DNA of 64,000 nt from Cloeon dipterum (taxonomy: Eukaryota; Arthropoda; Insecta; Ephemeroptera; Baetidae), in NCBI RefSeq assembly GCF_949628265.1, contig NC_088786.1, positions 32,385,681 to 32,449,680 of the forward strand, given 5' to 3'. The notes beneath the pieces were generated by a model, which was not told where the DNA came from, made no database searches, and worked only from the letters and a program-made list of their open reading frames with translations. Both the position numbers and the translations under genes were made by a program. Of this stretch, positions 36,116-46,130 are shown in pieces. Position 1 is the first letter of the stretch; each line of letters begins with the position of its first letter.

Positions 36116-36745
36116 ATGAAACGCACCGTTGGGTCTTGTGTTCTGTTGCTTCTGATAATAGCGAAACTCAATGCTCAAACTACCAGCCCTTCATCTAAGG
36201 TATCAAAGCAGGAGGTGAAAGATGCGTTGGTGAGATCATATATTCTATTTTTTAATTTGATACCGTAAATCATAAAAATCAATCTGCATAAACATTGATT
36301 TTTATATCAGTTTTTCCTCGTCGTGACATTATGTTCTCTGTGAGTGCATGTAGGCAGTTTATACACGCGATCGTGGCCTCTTAAAAATAATTGATGACGA
36401 TTGCTACTGTTGCAAAACACTTAAGTGCATGATGGGAGAGGAAAAAGAATGCGACTACGTCGGTGATACTATAAAAGGTACGAAAATATAAGGTTCATAA
36501 GATGAATGAAAAAAAAGGAGTAAATTATGAGATTTTAATTACTGATGAAGTGAAAAATTTAATAATTCCAACAGAGATCGTCATAATATATCTTTTTCGT
36601 TTTCATAGGTATTGCTCAGCTTATGTTGAAAAATGATTGCCCGATGTGCCAGGGTAAAGAAAAGGATATTTTCAATATCGTGAAGCGATATATGAGCCAG
36701 CAATTTCCCATTGAATGGGCGAAAATTTTGAAATTGTATGGTTGA
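36116..36745 (+). CDS. Chemosensory protein (OS-D/A10 family), six-cysteine variant 1
   Basis: Three exons, 36116..36229, 36354..36477 and 36609..36745, encode 124 aa. A signal peptide (MKRTVGSCVLLLLIIAKLNAQ) precedes the small helical CSP domain. The CSP cysteine pattern C-x7-C-x18-C-x2-C is present (LKCMMGEEKEC ... NDCPMC), followed by the family end ...QFPIEWAKILKLYG, comparable to the canonical KPDLWKELEAKY. Upstream, extra cysteines (DDDCYCC) are not part of the canonical four. CSPs carry small hydrophobic ligands in the haemolymph or sensillar lymph. Exons 2 and 3 have exactly the same lengths as in the next gene. Confidence 0.8.
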
Positions 36746-37070
36746 TTATAAATGAAATGAATAATCTTGATGTTCAAATTGCGTGCCCAACATGCATCAA
36801 ATATACAGAAATAGTTTAATCAATTTCTCAGGAATATGTGATGCTTGAATCGATTAATTGTTGAATAAATTATGATATAAAATTCATCAATAATTTTTAG
36901 CTACTATAATTTTAATTGGAAACACATGCATATTTATTCTGTGTCAACAACCACAAACCACGACATATATTATATTATCAGCACATCATATCCTTTCGTA
37001 ACAGATAATGCCGCCAGTTTAGAAGGGAAAGCCAATTTAGTAGAAATACTGTGAAAGGGCTTAAATCAAA
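36746..37070 (+). other. Spacer between the two CSP genes
   Basis: 325 bp holding the 3' UTR of CSP1 and the promoter of CSP2. Its 5' UTR block ATTTAGTAGAAATACT resembles the ATTTAGTAGTAATACT that follows the orphan promoter copy at about 35778. Confidence 0.5.
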
Positions 37071-37575
37071 ATGAAGTACCTACTTTTTGTCACTGTTGTT
37101 TCGGTTCTTTTCGGTTGCTGTTTAAATTTTGAAGAAGCTGCAACTGATTCGGAAAAAGTAGTCCAAACGGTAACCAAGGAGATGGTGAAGATATCATTAG
37201 TAAGTAAATTTAAAACAACCTTCTTCATTACACACAGTTTGATGCTTGTTCGACAGGCGAAACACACACGCGATTCTGCGCTTTTAAGGCTTGTGGATGA
37301 CGACTGCTTTCTTTGCAAACAACTCAAATGCATCACTCTTGAAGAGCCTTGCACTCATTTTCTTGGACAAACATTTAAAAGTATGATAGATTACAACCTT
37401 ATCAAATGGAGTAATATTCTGTTTATCCTTATTAAAAGGTGTTGCCCCATTGGTTTTGAAAAATAATTGCAAAAATTGCTCACCGACCGAACAAGACCTC
37501 GTGCGGATCACAACTTTATACATCAGTCAACGTTTTCCTAGTGAATGGAAAAAAATCTTGAAGCTGTATACTTAG
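37071..37575 (+). CDS. Chemosensory protein (OS-D/A10 family), six-cysteine variant 2
   Basis: Three exons, 37071..37199, 37257..37380 and 37439..37575, give 129 aa. A signal peptide (MKYLLFVTVVSVLFGCCL) precedes LLRLVDDDCFLCKQLKC, then ITLEEPC, KNNCKNC, and the C-terminal RFPSEWKKILKLYT. It is a tandem duplicate of the upstream gene: exons 2 and 3 are 124 and 137 nt in both, with identical phases. As in CSP1, an additional C-x2-C sits just before the canonical first cysteine. A ligand-carrier role is inferred from the family. Confidence 0.8.
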
Positions 37576-38069
37576 GAATAGTGTTGGTAATTAATTTGTC
37601 AACGCTTATTGTCTTAAAACGTCAATACAGAGCAGAATTTAATAATAAATAAGACAAATACTGAAGAAACGATTATTTTCTGACCACATGACAGTTGACA
37701 ATTCCCTCGTTTCCAAACATTTTTGTTTTTAATCACACAGAAACTCCACACTTTGTACTATCATGCTATCATGTGCTATTCGTAAAATGGCTTCGTCATT
37801 TTAGAACAAAGATACTGAAAAATAAAAGTTGAGAGAGCGAACTTTATAGTGAACAGTGAATACACAGTTCAGCAGCATCATTAAGCTACAAGGCACATTT
37901 TACAGTTTACAGACGGATCAGTTCCCCTCGCGCCACTGAGAATAAAATCTGGCAGCGCTTCAGTCGGAGCGCCAGTGGTGCCACCTTTTAAACCAAAAAC
38001 AACAACATAACATACCAACATCACTTGCGGAGTTTGCTGATTCACGGGAAGAGAAGCGTATAATTTGAG
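37576..38069. other. Intergenic, CSP2 / Prosalpha4
   Basis: About 500 bp, AT-rich near CSP2 and GC-richer just before the proteasome gene, where its promoter and 5' UTR must lie. Nothing else is recognised. Confidence 0.4.
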
Positions 38070-39306
38070 ATGAGTTCTTCACGTTACGACCGTGCTGTGA
38101 CTGTATTTTCGCCTGATGGCCACCTTCTTCAGGTCGAATACGCACAAGAGGCCGTCAGAAAGGGCTCGACGGCGGTAAGTTTGCGAAAAAACCCGTAAGA
38201 GAGAAGAGAGTCGCCGCCGCTCTGTGCCGGCGTCCGCTCTTGCCTTGTCATCGCGTCTAGACTGAATTTTAAGATTTTAACCCGCATTATTTGGTTCTCT
38301 CCAGGTTGGTGTTCGCGGCAAGGACGTAGTAGTGCTCGGCGTGGAGAAAAAGTCTGTGGCGAAACTGCAGGAAGAGCGGACCGTCCGAAAGGTCTGCCTT
38401 CTGGATGACCACATCGTGATGGCTTTTGCTGGTGTGTATAATTTAAACAAGAATAATTATTGTTTCAAATAATATAATGTTTCTCCTTAAGGTCTGACTG
38501 CTGACGCGAGAGTTTTGATCAACCGCGCCCAGATCGAATGCCAGTCTCACAAGCTGACCGTCGAGGACCCTGCCACCTTGGAGTACATCACAAGGTACAT
38601 CGCCGAACTCAAACAGGCGTACACACAGAGCAACGGCCGCAGGCCCTTCGGTATTTCATGCCTGCTTGGCGGATTTGACCCTGACGGCACCCCTCGTCTT
38701 TACCAGACTGAGCCCTCTGGCATCTACTACGAGTGGAAGGTAAAAACGATTTATTCCATTTAATAATTAATAAATAAAAATTATTTTTGAGCAATATGAA
38801 CCATTTCAAACGTGATAATTAAACTGGAAAAAAACAATTAGGTTTTGAGATAAATTTAAATTAAAATCCGTTGAAAAAAAAGTTCGCTTTAATGTTTTTT
38901 TGCATTGATATTAATTTGTTGAATGTAATAAATAGGTATTTTAAGTGCTCCCTGATGAACAATTTAAAAATTTCTAGGCAAACGCAACTGGTCACAGCGC
39001 CAAGACGGTTTTGGAATTTTTAGAAAAATATTACACTCCAGAAGAAGTGTCTTCAGAGCGAGGAGCTGTTAAACTGGCCATCCGAGCCCTTCTAGAGGTT
39101 GTCCAGTCTGGTCTGAAGAACCTGGAAGTGGCCGTGATGCGTAAAGACGCTCTGCTAGAGGTTTGCTTTCAGCCATTATTTTTTATTTGTTTATTAATGA
39201 AGTTTATACAATTTAGATGTTGGATGCTGAGAAAATCAGTCAGTACGTTACTGAAATCGAGAAGGAAAAGGAAGAGGAAGCTGAGAAGAAGAAGCAGAAG
39301 AAGTAA
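38070..39306 (+). CDS. Prosalpha4: 20S proteasome subunit alpha-4 (PSMA7 type)
   Basis: Five exons: 38070..38174, 38305..38431, 38492..38739, 38978..39160 and 39217..39306, in phase, 250 aa. It forms part of the alpha ring that gates the 20S core. The alpha-subunit N-terminal signature [20 protein letters not shown] with the gating YDR motif opens the protein. [46 protein letters not shown] and [14 protein letters not shown] follow, then the lysine-rich end typical of alpha-4/PSMA7 ([15 protein letters not shown]). No odd features. Confidence 0.97.
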
Positions 39307-39459
39307 AGGGAGGGCTATTAATTATCTCGCACGCAAGGCTTTGTAATATGTTAATTAATTAAACAGTTTTCATTTCATTCGAATAACATATTTAAATTTT
39401 TAAATTTAAAGTCATAACAGTTCCATAAACTTTTTAAATGTCAAACATAACTTGTCCAG

Positions 39460-40580
39460 TCAGAGCATTTCCACAATCTCTGACAAACTGATGTTGTGTT
39501 CTAAGGGCACCGCATCAAAGCTTAGTTCCAAGTAGTGGTTCCTGAAAATAGCCTAAATACATTGGAATTTAATTCCCAAACTAAAAAAATTCATTACCAA
39601 GGGGAAGCGATGAACGCGTTTGGGTTGAATTGTAAATACACAGGTGAAGGGGGGCAGTTTCCATTTAGCATCACCCTTTGAGGGTCTGCCATTCAATTAA
39701 ATATATATTAACTAGCATTAAAATGAGAGTTTACCCCTTCTTGGTGGAAATGGGAACTTGACAGGCTTGTTTGAAACATCCAGATTGAAGGAACTCTCAC
39801 TGCTTTGACTGCTGCTGGTGAGGCCTGTGGGTAACTGCAAAACTTTCATCACGTTGTCCTGCAGCACGCTTTTAAAATTTTCCTGCAAGGCTTAAATTAA
39901 TGAAAAGTTCTACCATTATTTCATTTTACCCTTGCTTCTTCAACAAAAGAGGTGGTGGCTGTGTTTATTTGCTGCCTCAGTTGTGCAGGGTTTGCAGACG
40001 AAGTTTGTGGTGGCCAATTTTCGTACTTGCTTGAGTTGTGGGAGCTCGAGACTCTCATGTTTTCACTCTGCTCGCTGGAGGAGGAACTTGCTGCGTCCAG
40101 AAGGGCTGCCACGCTTCTCATCTTGGTCGCATTGCGGGCTGGCTGAGCCCTGGTTTTCACAGGCACGTTGCTGATGTCGCCAAGCACGGTTCGATGGCAT
40201 TCATAGGCCGCGCGCCTCTTTTCCTTCTTGCCGCGTCTGCTTGTGCTGCCGGGAGGAGCAATCCTCCTTGTAAGTTTGGACAGCAGCTCAAATTGGCCCC
40301 TTCTGAAGTAAGGACTCGAGTAAATGATGTACTGGTCCATTCGGCTGTGCTGCAGCTGCTTGAAACCATACACGTTGAACTGCTTCGTGATGCTCAGCAG
40401 CTTTTTTGTTTTGAACTTGTTTGGCTGGCCCAGGCATTTTTTCATGAACAATTTCTTCTCCATGACGACGTCCTTGCCGTTCGGTGACCACTCGAGTCCA
40501 TTTTTCTCCGAGCTGTGGATGAGCTTCCACAGCTTGTAGGGAAAGGTGCGATTCGGCATCTCATCATTTTGGTCAGACAT
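39460..40580 (-). CDS. HSF-type DNA-binding-domain protein (HSFY/HSF5-like)
   Basis: Four exons in gene order: 39930-40580, 39735-39882, 39598-39685 and 39460-39541, in phase, 322 aa. Residues about 10-110 form a heat-shock-factor winged helix: FPYKLWKLIHSS, LEWSPNGKDVVMEKKLF, then the recognition-helix region FKTKKLLSITKQFNVYGFKQL, and YFRRGQFELLSKLTRR. The usual SFVRQLNLYGF is changed to SITKQFNVYGF, and no heptad-repeat trimerisation domain follows, as in the HSFY/HSF5 branch rather than classical HSF1. The rest is Ser-rich, with a conserved-looking C-terminal PSPVYLQFNPNAF ... WNHYLELSFD. Probably a sequence-specific regulator, possibly germline, but that is inference from the relatives. 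Confidence 0.75.
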
Positions 40581-41672
40581 TTATTTCCAGTCACCTTCAA
40601 CTACAAAAACAAAAATAACATCAATTAAAATGCGTATTAACTTTAATATTCAATCTCAAAAAATTAAAAGCGGTCAACGAAAATCTATATGGGGTATGGG
40701 GTAAAAGAATTTCAAAAATTTAAATAAATGAAGTTTCCATTCGCTTTTGATTGGAATTCAAATTTGACACGCACGAACCCAGCAACTAAAATTATAAAAT
40801 ATTAAATTTTAGGATTTTTCCACGTCATGTCATATTATATATAATACATATATGTAACGTGTTAGCTATGCACCGATTTTTGTAATTCGATAATTGATCA
40901 TTTCCGAAAATAATGTTTTTGATCATTTTCAAAATGTTGCCCATCTCCGTTAAAGATGTATACACATAATTCGTGTTTATAAATAAAATGTATATTCTGC
41001 ATGCGCTTGCACAATGCACTAAAATCGTTAAAATAAAAAAAAACGATAATCAAACAGTTTAAAAAAAGAGTATAAAAAGGTTTAAAAATGTAAATTAATA
41101 TGTAAGTAATTCGTTGCAATAACCTGAGAAGTCCACAGTCTAATAGTCCGCCCTGTCCACGAAGCACAGAGATCACGAAAACGAATGACGAATGTCGCGA
41201 ATTTCCTTTCCCGCCAAGCCTAAAGTTTCCTCCGTTGCGATCTCCTTACTCCTGTCATTTTTCTTAACTACCACAAGTTAGGGTGTGTGGTGAGGAGTTG
41301 TACGTGAGATAATGGTAGAGCATCCTCGTTGCCATGGCAACGTGATTCAAAGGATTGGCGCCATATCCCGAGCAAAGATGGCAACCGCTGGTGGACTGGA
41401 CGAACAAAACGCGATCGATTTTTTACCATCGCACACACACACTAGCAGCAGCACAGCAGCAGCAGCGACGAAGCAAGCAAAGCACGGGGTCGCTGGCTGC
41501 AACAGAACAGCAGCACGTAAAGACGGACATAGGGAGAAAGAGTGCAGTTCCACTGTTCTGGAGGCGGCCGAGCTGGTGGCCGCCGATCTGGGGTGGATGT
41601 CTCGCTCGTAGATCGTGACCGCTGCCCGCAAGTTCGCCGCGCTGAGACTGAGCACCCGATGTCTGGCAGATA
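40581..41672. other. Divergent upstream region, HSF-like / ZCCHC14-like
   Basis: 1.1 kb between two head-to-head genes. 40600-41130 is AT-rich; 41200-41670 is GC-richer and probably holds the ZCCHC14-like 5' UTR, with an upstream ATG frame at 41312-41611. A perfect X-box lies at 41328-41341. Confidence 0.5.
41328..41341. promoter_or_regulatory. Perfect palindromic X-box (RFX site)
   Basis: GTTGCCATGGCAAC matches the consensus GTTNCCATGGNAAC exactly on both strands. It sits 332 bp before the ZCCHC14-like ATG and 748 bp before the HSF-like ATG. RFX factors control ciliary genes in animals; which gene it serves here is unknown. Confidence 0.65.
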
Positions 41673-44600
41673 ATGGTGTTTAAGGAAGAGGTTGTGACGT
41701 TGTTTAAGGAGTACAGCAGCTATAAGCGAGTGGACCTGATGTGCACCCTGTTGAACATGTGCCTGCCCTTCGAGCTGCGCTTCCTGGGCACTTGTCTCGA
41801 AGAACTGGGAAAGCGGGACCACTCGCAGCTGAGGGAATCGGAGGCGCGCGCTAACAACCAGGCAGACCTGGCCGACGCTACCTGCGTCGCTGACAAGCAC
41901 ACCAGACGCATCCTCACCGTGTACCTGTCGCTGCTGCACTCGACCAACCAGGCGTGCTCGAATGTGGTCTTCAAGACGCTGGCCGCGCTCGCCGACCACG
42001 ACTTCCACGAGCTCGTGCAGCTGCTGCGCAACGCCGACGACCTGCCTGAGGACAACACCCTCGAGGAGCTGCTTCTCCTCTACACCATGGCCCACAACCA
42101 CCCTGCCTTCAGCTTCGAGCAGAAGACCCTCCTCGGCGAAGTGCTGCTCCGGCTGCAGAAGGAGGAGGCCAAGGTGGCCTTCCCACAGCACAAGCAGCCA
42201 GCCTTTTGCCTCAAGACTGGAATGCCTGTACGTCTTGGGTCCTCCGGCCCACGGCCCGCAATGTGATTTGGCCATTTCTTTTGTTTTACGTAGAAACTCT
42301 TGAAAAATTCAGCCTGTTTACAAATTCCTTTCTTCTGAGGAATTCAAAGAATCGAAGCAATTTAAATCCCAGCCTTGCACATTATGATCGCATCTCACCA
42401 CCCAAAGAAAATAATCAGTGTACCGGTACTTGGAAATTCCCTCGCCATTGTGATGTCCGCAGGGGAAAAATAAAACAAATTTTTCGTATCTCGGTTGATA
42501 AGAGAATCGCCAAATCACTGCCCTTGTTAACATGTTTGGCATTCTGTCATGGGCCTCGTTAATTTTTACCTTTTTTCCAGTCCATGTACATGCCTTGCAC
42601 ACCATGCACCATAACTCCAGATGGCACCGGAGCTGTTGCCCAGCACTTTTCTGTGCCAGGAAAATCCTACCTGCTCCCAGCAACAGCTGTCGCCACAGGT
42701 TTGATTTCTGCATCTGCATGACTTAATTGAATAGAAAAAATCAACTCGATGACAGTTGGAATTACCAAAAATCATTGGTAACAGTAAATAGTATGAATGC
42801 AAAACCTTAATCCCATAAAAATTAATTAATTGCTGGCAATTATCACTGAACATCAAGTTTTTCAGTTCAGAATGTTCCCCGCCCCTTTATTCCCTAAAAC
42901 CAACATCTTTTTTGAACGCGACAAAATCCTTTTTCGCAGGTGACGTGAGCAAAGGACTGCAAGAGATGACAGGACCATACATTCTGACCACTTCGATGTT
43001 CTGCAGCATGCCGCCGCCGAACATGGTTTCCCCCGTGCCTCCCCTCGCCGGCGCCCCCTCCGAGTTCGCCGTCTGCCAATCGGCGCCCTTTGGACTGCCG
43101 GCCATGTCCCAGCCGCCTTGTCCGCCGCCAGACCTAGTCACGGCCACAGTCAACTCCTCTTACCCAGTCAATGAAACCCTCTCTCCCTATGCTTCACCAA
43201 GTGCAAGTCCGACACGATCTCCCGACGCCAGCAGGTCAGTGGATTTTGCTGAATTGGTGGCGTTTTCATGTTTCCCATATGATGACTAATGCGTCCGAGG
43301 CGTCCTAAATTTTATTGAGGATGAATGACCTATCTGATGATAGGGTTGCGCTTAAGAGATTTAAGAAACTCGCTGATATTTAACACATTTTTTTAAAGCA
43401 CTGAATTTTTCAATTTATATTTTGTCTGATTTTCATCGAAAACGATGAAAAATTGAATGGAATTGTGAACCAGTTGCCATACGTGAGCTTCTCTCTTAAC
43501 AAGGAAACCCCAAGGTCCGACCGCCCCTAACACCAGTCATAAATTTTACATTTTTTTACTAGGCCTTACATTTAAAATTAAGAATTTTCAGGGAGCAGCA
43601 ATTTCACGGTAAATAAGTTTTAATAAATTTCTAAATGAGCTAAAATATTGCGCAGCTTTTAAACTTTGTCAAATCCATTCGCATTAAAAAATTGCCTCCA
43701 GATTAAAAACCGAAATTACTTTGTCGCAGGTCTGAATCGCCAGTATGGAACACAAACGCTGGCCAGCCAACGACCAACTACAAAAACTGCTACACTTCCC
43801 CCAATCACAATGAAACCAGCAGCTCAAGCAGTACCTGCAGCGGAGGCAGCACTGGGGGCGGCACCTTCCGCAGCAACCGCTCCGTCAACCACCCCCGCAA
43901 TAAACAAAGTTTACCTAACGGCCAAAAGGCTGGCGACGACTCGATTCACAACATGAAAATCGAGCCAGTGAGTTGAAACCCTTGCATATTGAATCATTCG
44001 ATAAAAAAACTCTAACCGACGCAGCTGCGGATACCTGGCGAGGAGAACCTACCGGACATGATGTCTGGCATGGCCCTCGGGACCGTCAACGGGGTTGCAG
44101 ACCCCGGTCGAGGGCAGCGGGTGCACTCAGATGACAAGCGGCTGTGGTCCTCACCAGGGGCGCCTCTAGTCCCGCACACTGGCTCTGCCGGCAGCAGTCA
44201 ATCTGGGACTCCAAGTCCCCCAGGAACGCCTCCGCAGGAGGAACAGTGGGATAGTAGCAACTGTAAGTATTTTATTGGATGCGAAATTCAATGATTTTTC
44301 GCAGCCCCTTTATTTTTCTTTTTGATTGTTGTGTAATACAAAACAATTTTAAGTGAAGAATGCAAGCTGTCGCAAATTGAAGATAAGCAGATAAGAAGGA
44401 AATATTAAACTAGTCGTGTCAATCAAATTACCAGTGTTGATGGGCTTAATTACAACTATGATTTATTTGTTTTTCGCGATAATATTTATTTAGAGCTCAT
44501 TAGTTTTCAATTGTCACAAATTGAGCTGGTCTTTAAGATAACACACTTTTTTGCTGGATGCTTTTCTTGCCTGACATGATGAAATGGTCTCAAAGGCATT

Positions 44601-46130
44601 GGGCTCTGAAAATAATTGAGGACGGACCATTCTGATCAATTGCTTGCGTCCAAAAGCCTCTTCAATTCTTGTCAACTTTTTTTTCTAAAATGTGTTTTTG
44701 TTGCACGCAGACAAAGAAGAGGCGCCCAGCGTGGCGCGATGGGAGAAGGGTCCAAGGGGCGGGGCCGGCATGGCGAACCCGGCGGCGAGGTACAATGCGC
44801 ACCCGCGGGGTCCGCCGATGCGGAGGAACGTGCACATGGAGCAGAAGGTGCCGGACGCGCGACGGCAGGCGGCCGCCGCTGCGCAGCCGCCGCTCGTGCA
44901 CTCGTCGTACATTCTGCCGGCCGCGATGCAGCACGTCCAGGGCAACACCACTGCCGCCTACTACCCTGTAAATATCGTGAGCAGCTTGATGAGCCGGCCG
45001 AGAAATTCTGACCGCAAGCTCTTTCAGCAGAGTCCCTTCTTCTTTCCGCTGATGACCGGCCCGGCAGGGTCAGGACCAGCCAGCTACCCTTCGTTCACGC
45101 CAAACGGCAACCTCCCCCCGCCGCCCCAGCCCGACTACATGCCGATGCAGCCCGCCTCGCAGAAGTCGCCCCCACCCTTCAACACCGTGCAGCAGCAGCA
45201 GCAGCAGCAGTCACAGTCGTATCTTCCTGCCAAACACAACTCGGCGCACTATGTCCACTCGGGCCTCTACCACCCGATGGGTTCGTCCAGTCACAAGAAC
45301 TCGTGTTTCAACTGTGGCGCCATCGGCCACAGGGGAACCGACTGCTCAGACCCCACCATGCAGGACTTCCAGAATAAGGGTGAGATTTTCTCTTGTGTAA
45401 ATTAAAAATTGTTTTAGTTTTTATTTCTCAATGATAAAAAACGGCGCTTTGCAGTCGGTTCAGAAATTCTCAAAACATTATCTCAAATTTAGATCATTTC
45501 CTGCAAAAGTTCAAAAAATTATGGACTTCTCCAAAACGTAAAAGATGACTGATTGATCGATTCGTCTTATCAAGAAGAGTCTTCCATTAAAATTTGACGA
45601 TTGAATGAAAACTGGCTTTAAAATTTGACTTTGAATGATTTCCTTTGTTAAATCCTGCAAGGATTTTAACCTTCTTAGCTCCGTTACTCGCTAACTGCAT
45701 CAAATCATAAATTTTGTCCCGCAGATATAACTTGTCAAATACAAAACGAATTAATTTATGCCAGCAACACCTAAAACGCCAAATCCTAAGAGTTTCCCTG
45801 TGTGAGTTAAAGATATAAATGAAAAATTATTTTGTACGTTCTCATACTAAACAGCAAAAAATATTCTTGTTTTATTTTTTGTTAGATCAGAGACTTGCAA
45901 GTCTGTTCCCCTCTATAGGCAGTGTAGAGGACTTTTTATCTTTTACACGCGGTAGCGTTTTTCGCACTCCTCTAACATTTTGTCGGTTCGTTTTGATTTC
46001 AGGCATGTACCACTTAGACTACTCTAGTCCGCAGTCGTCGGACGCGAGTGTCGCGCCGGCCGTTGTGATCGTAGGCGGCGGTGGGAGCGGCAGCGCGCCG
46101 CCGTCTGCTGCGCCCAGTCTGGAGAAGTGA
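41673..46130 (+). CDS. Zinc finger CCHC domain protein, ZCCHC14/ZCCHC2-like
   Basis: Seven exons: 41673..42227, 42581..42698, 42940..43234, 43730..43967, 44025..44262, 44711..45379 and 46003..46130, in phase, 746 aa. The N-terminal domain (VDLMCTLLNMCLPFELRFLGTCLEEL ... ANNQADL ... LLYTMAHNHPAFSFEQK) matches vertebrate ZCCHC14. The middle is Pro/Ser-rich and low in structure, with a poly-Gln run. The end has one CCHC knuckle (SCFNCGAIGHRGTDCSDP) and a GMYHLDYSSP motif equivalent to the family C-terminus. Vertebrate ZCCHC14 recruits TENT4 poly(A) polymerases to RNA. A similar RNA-tail role is inference. The frame after the stop remains coding-like. Confidence 0.88.
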
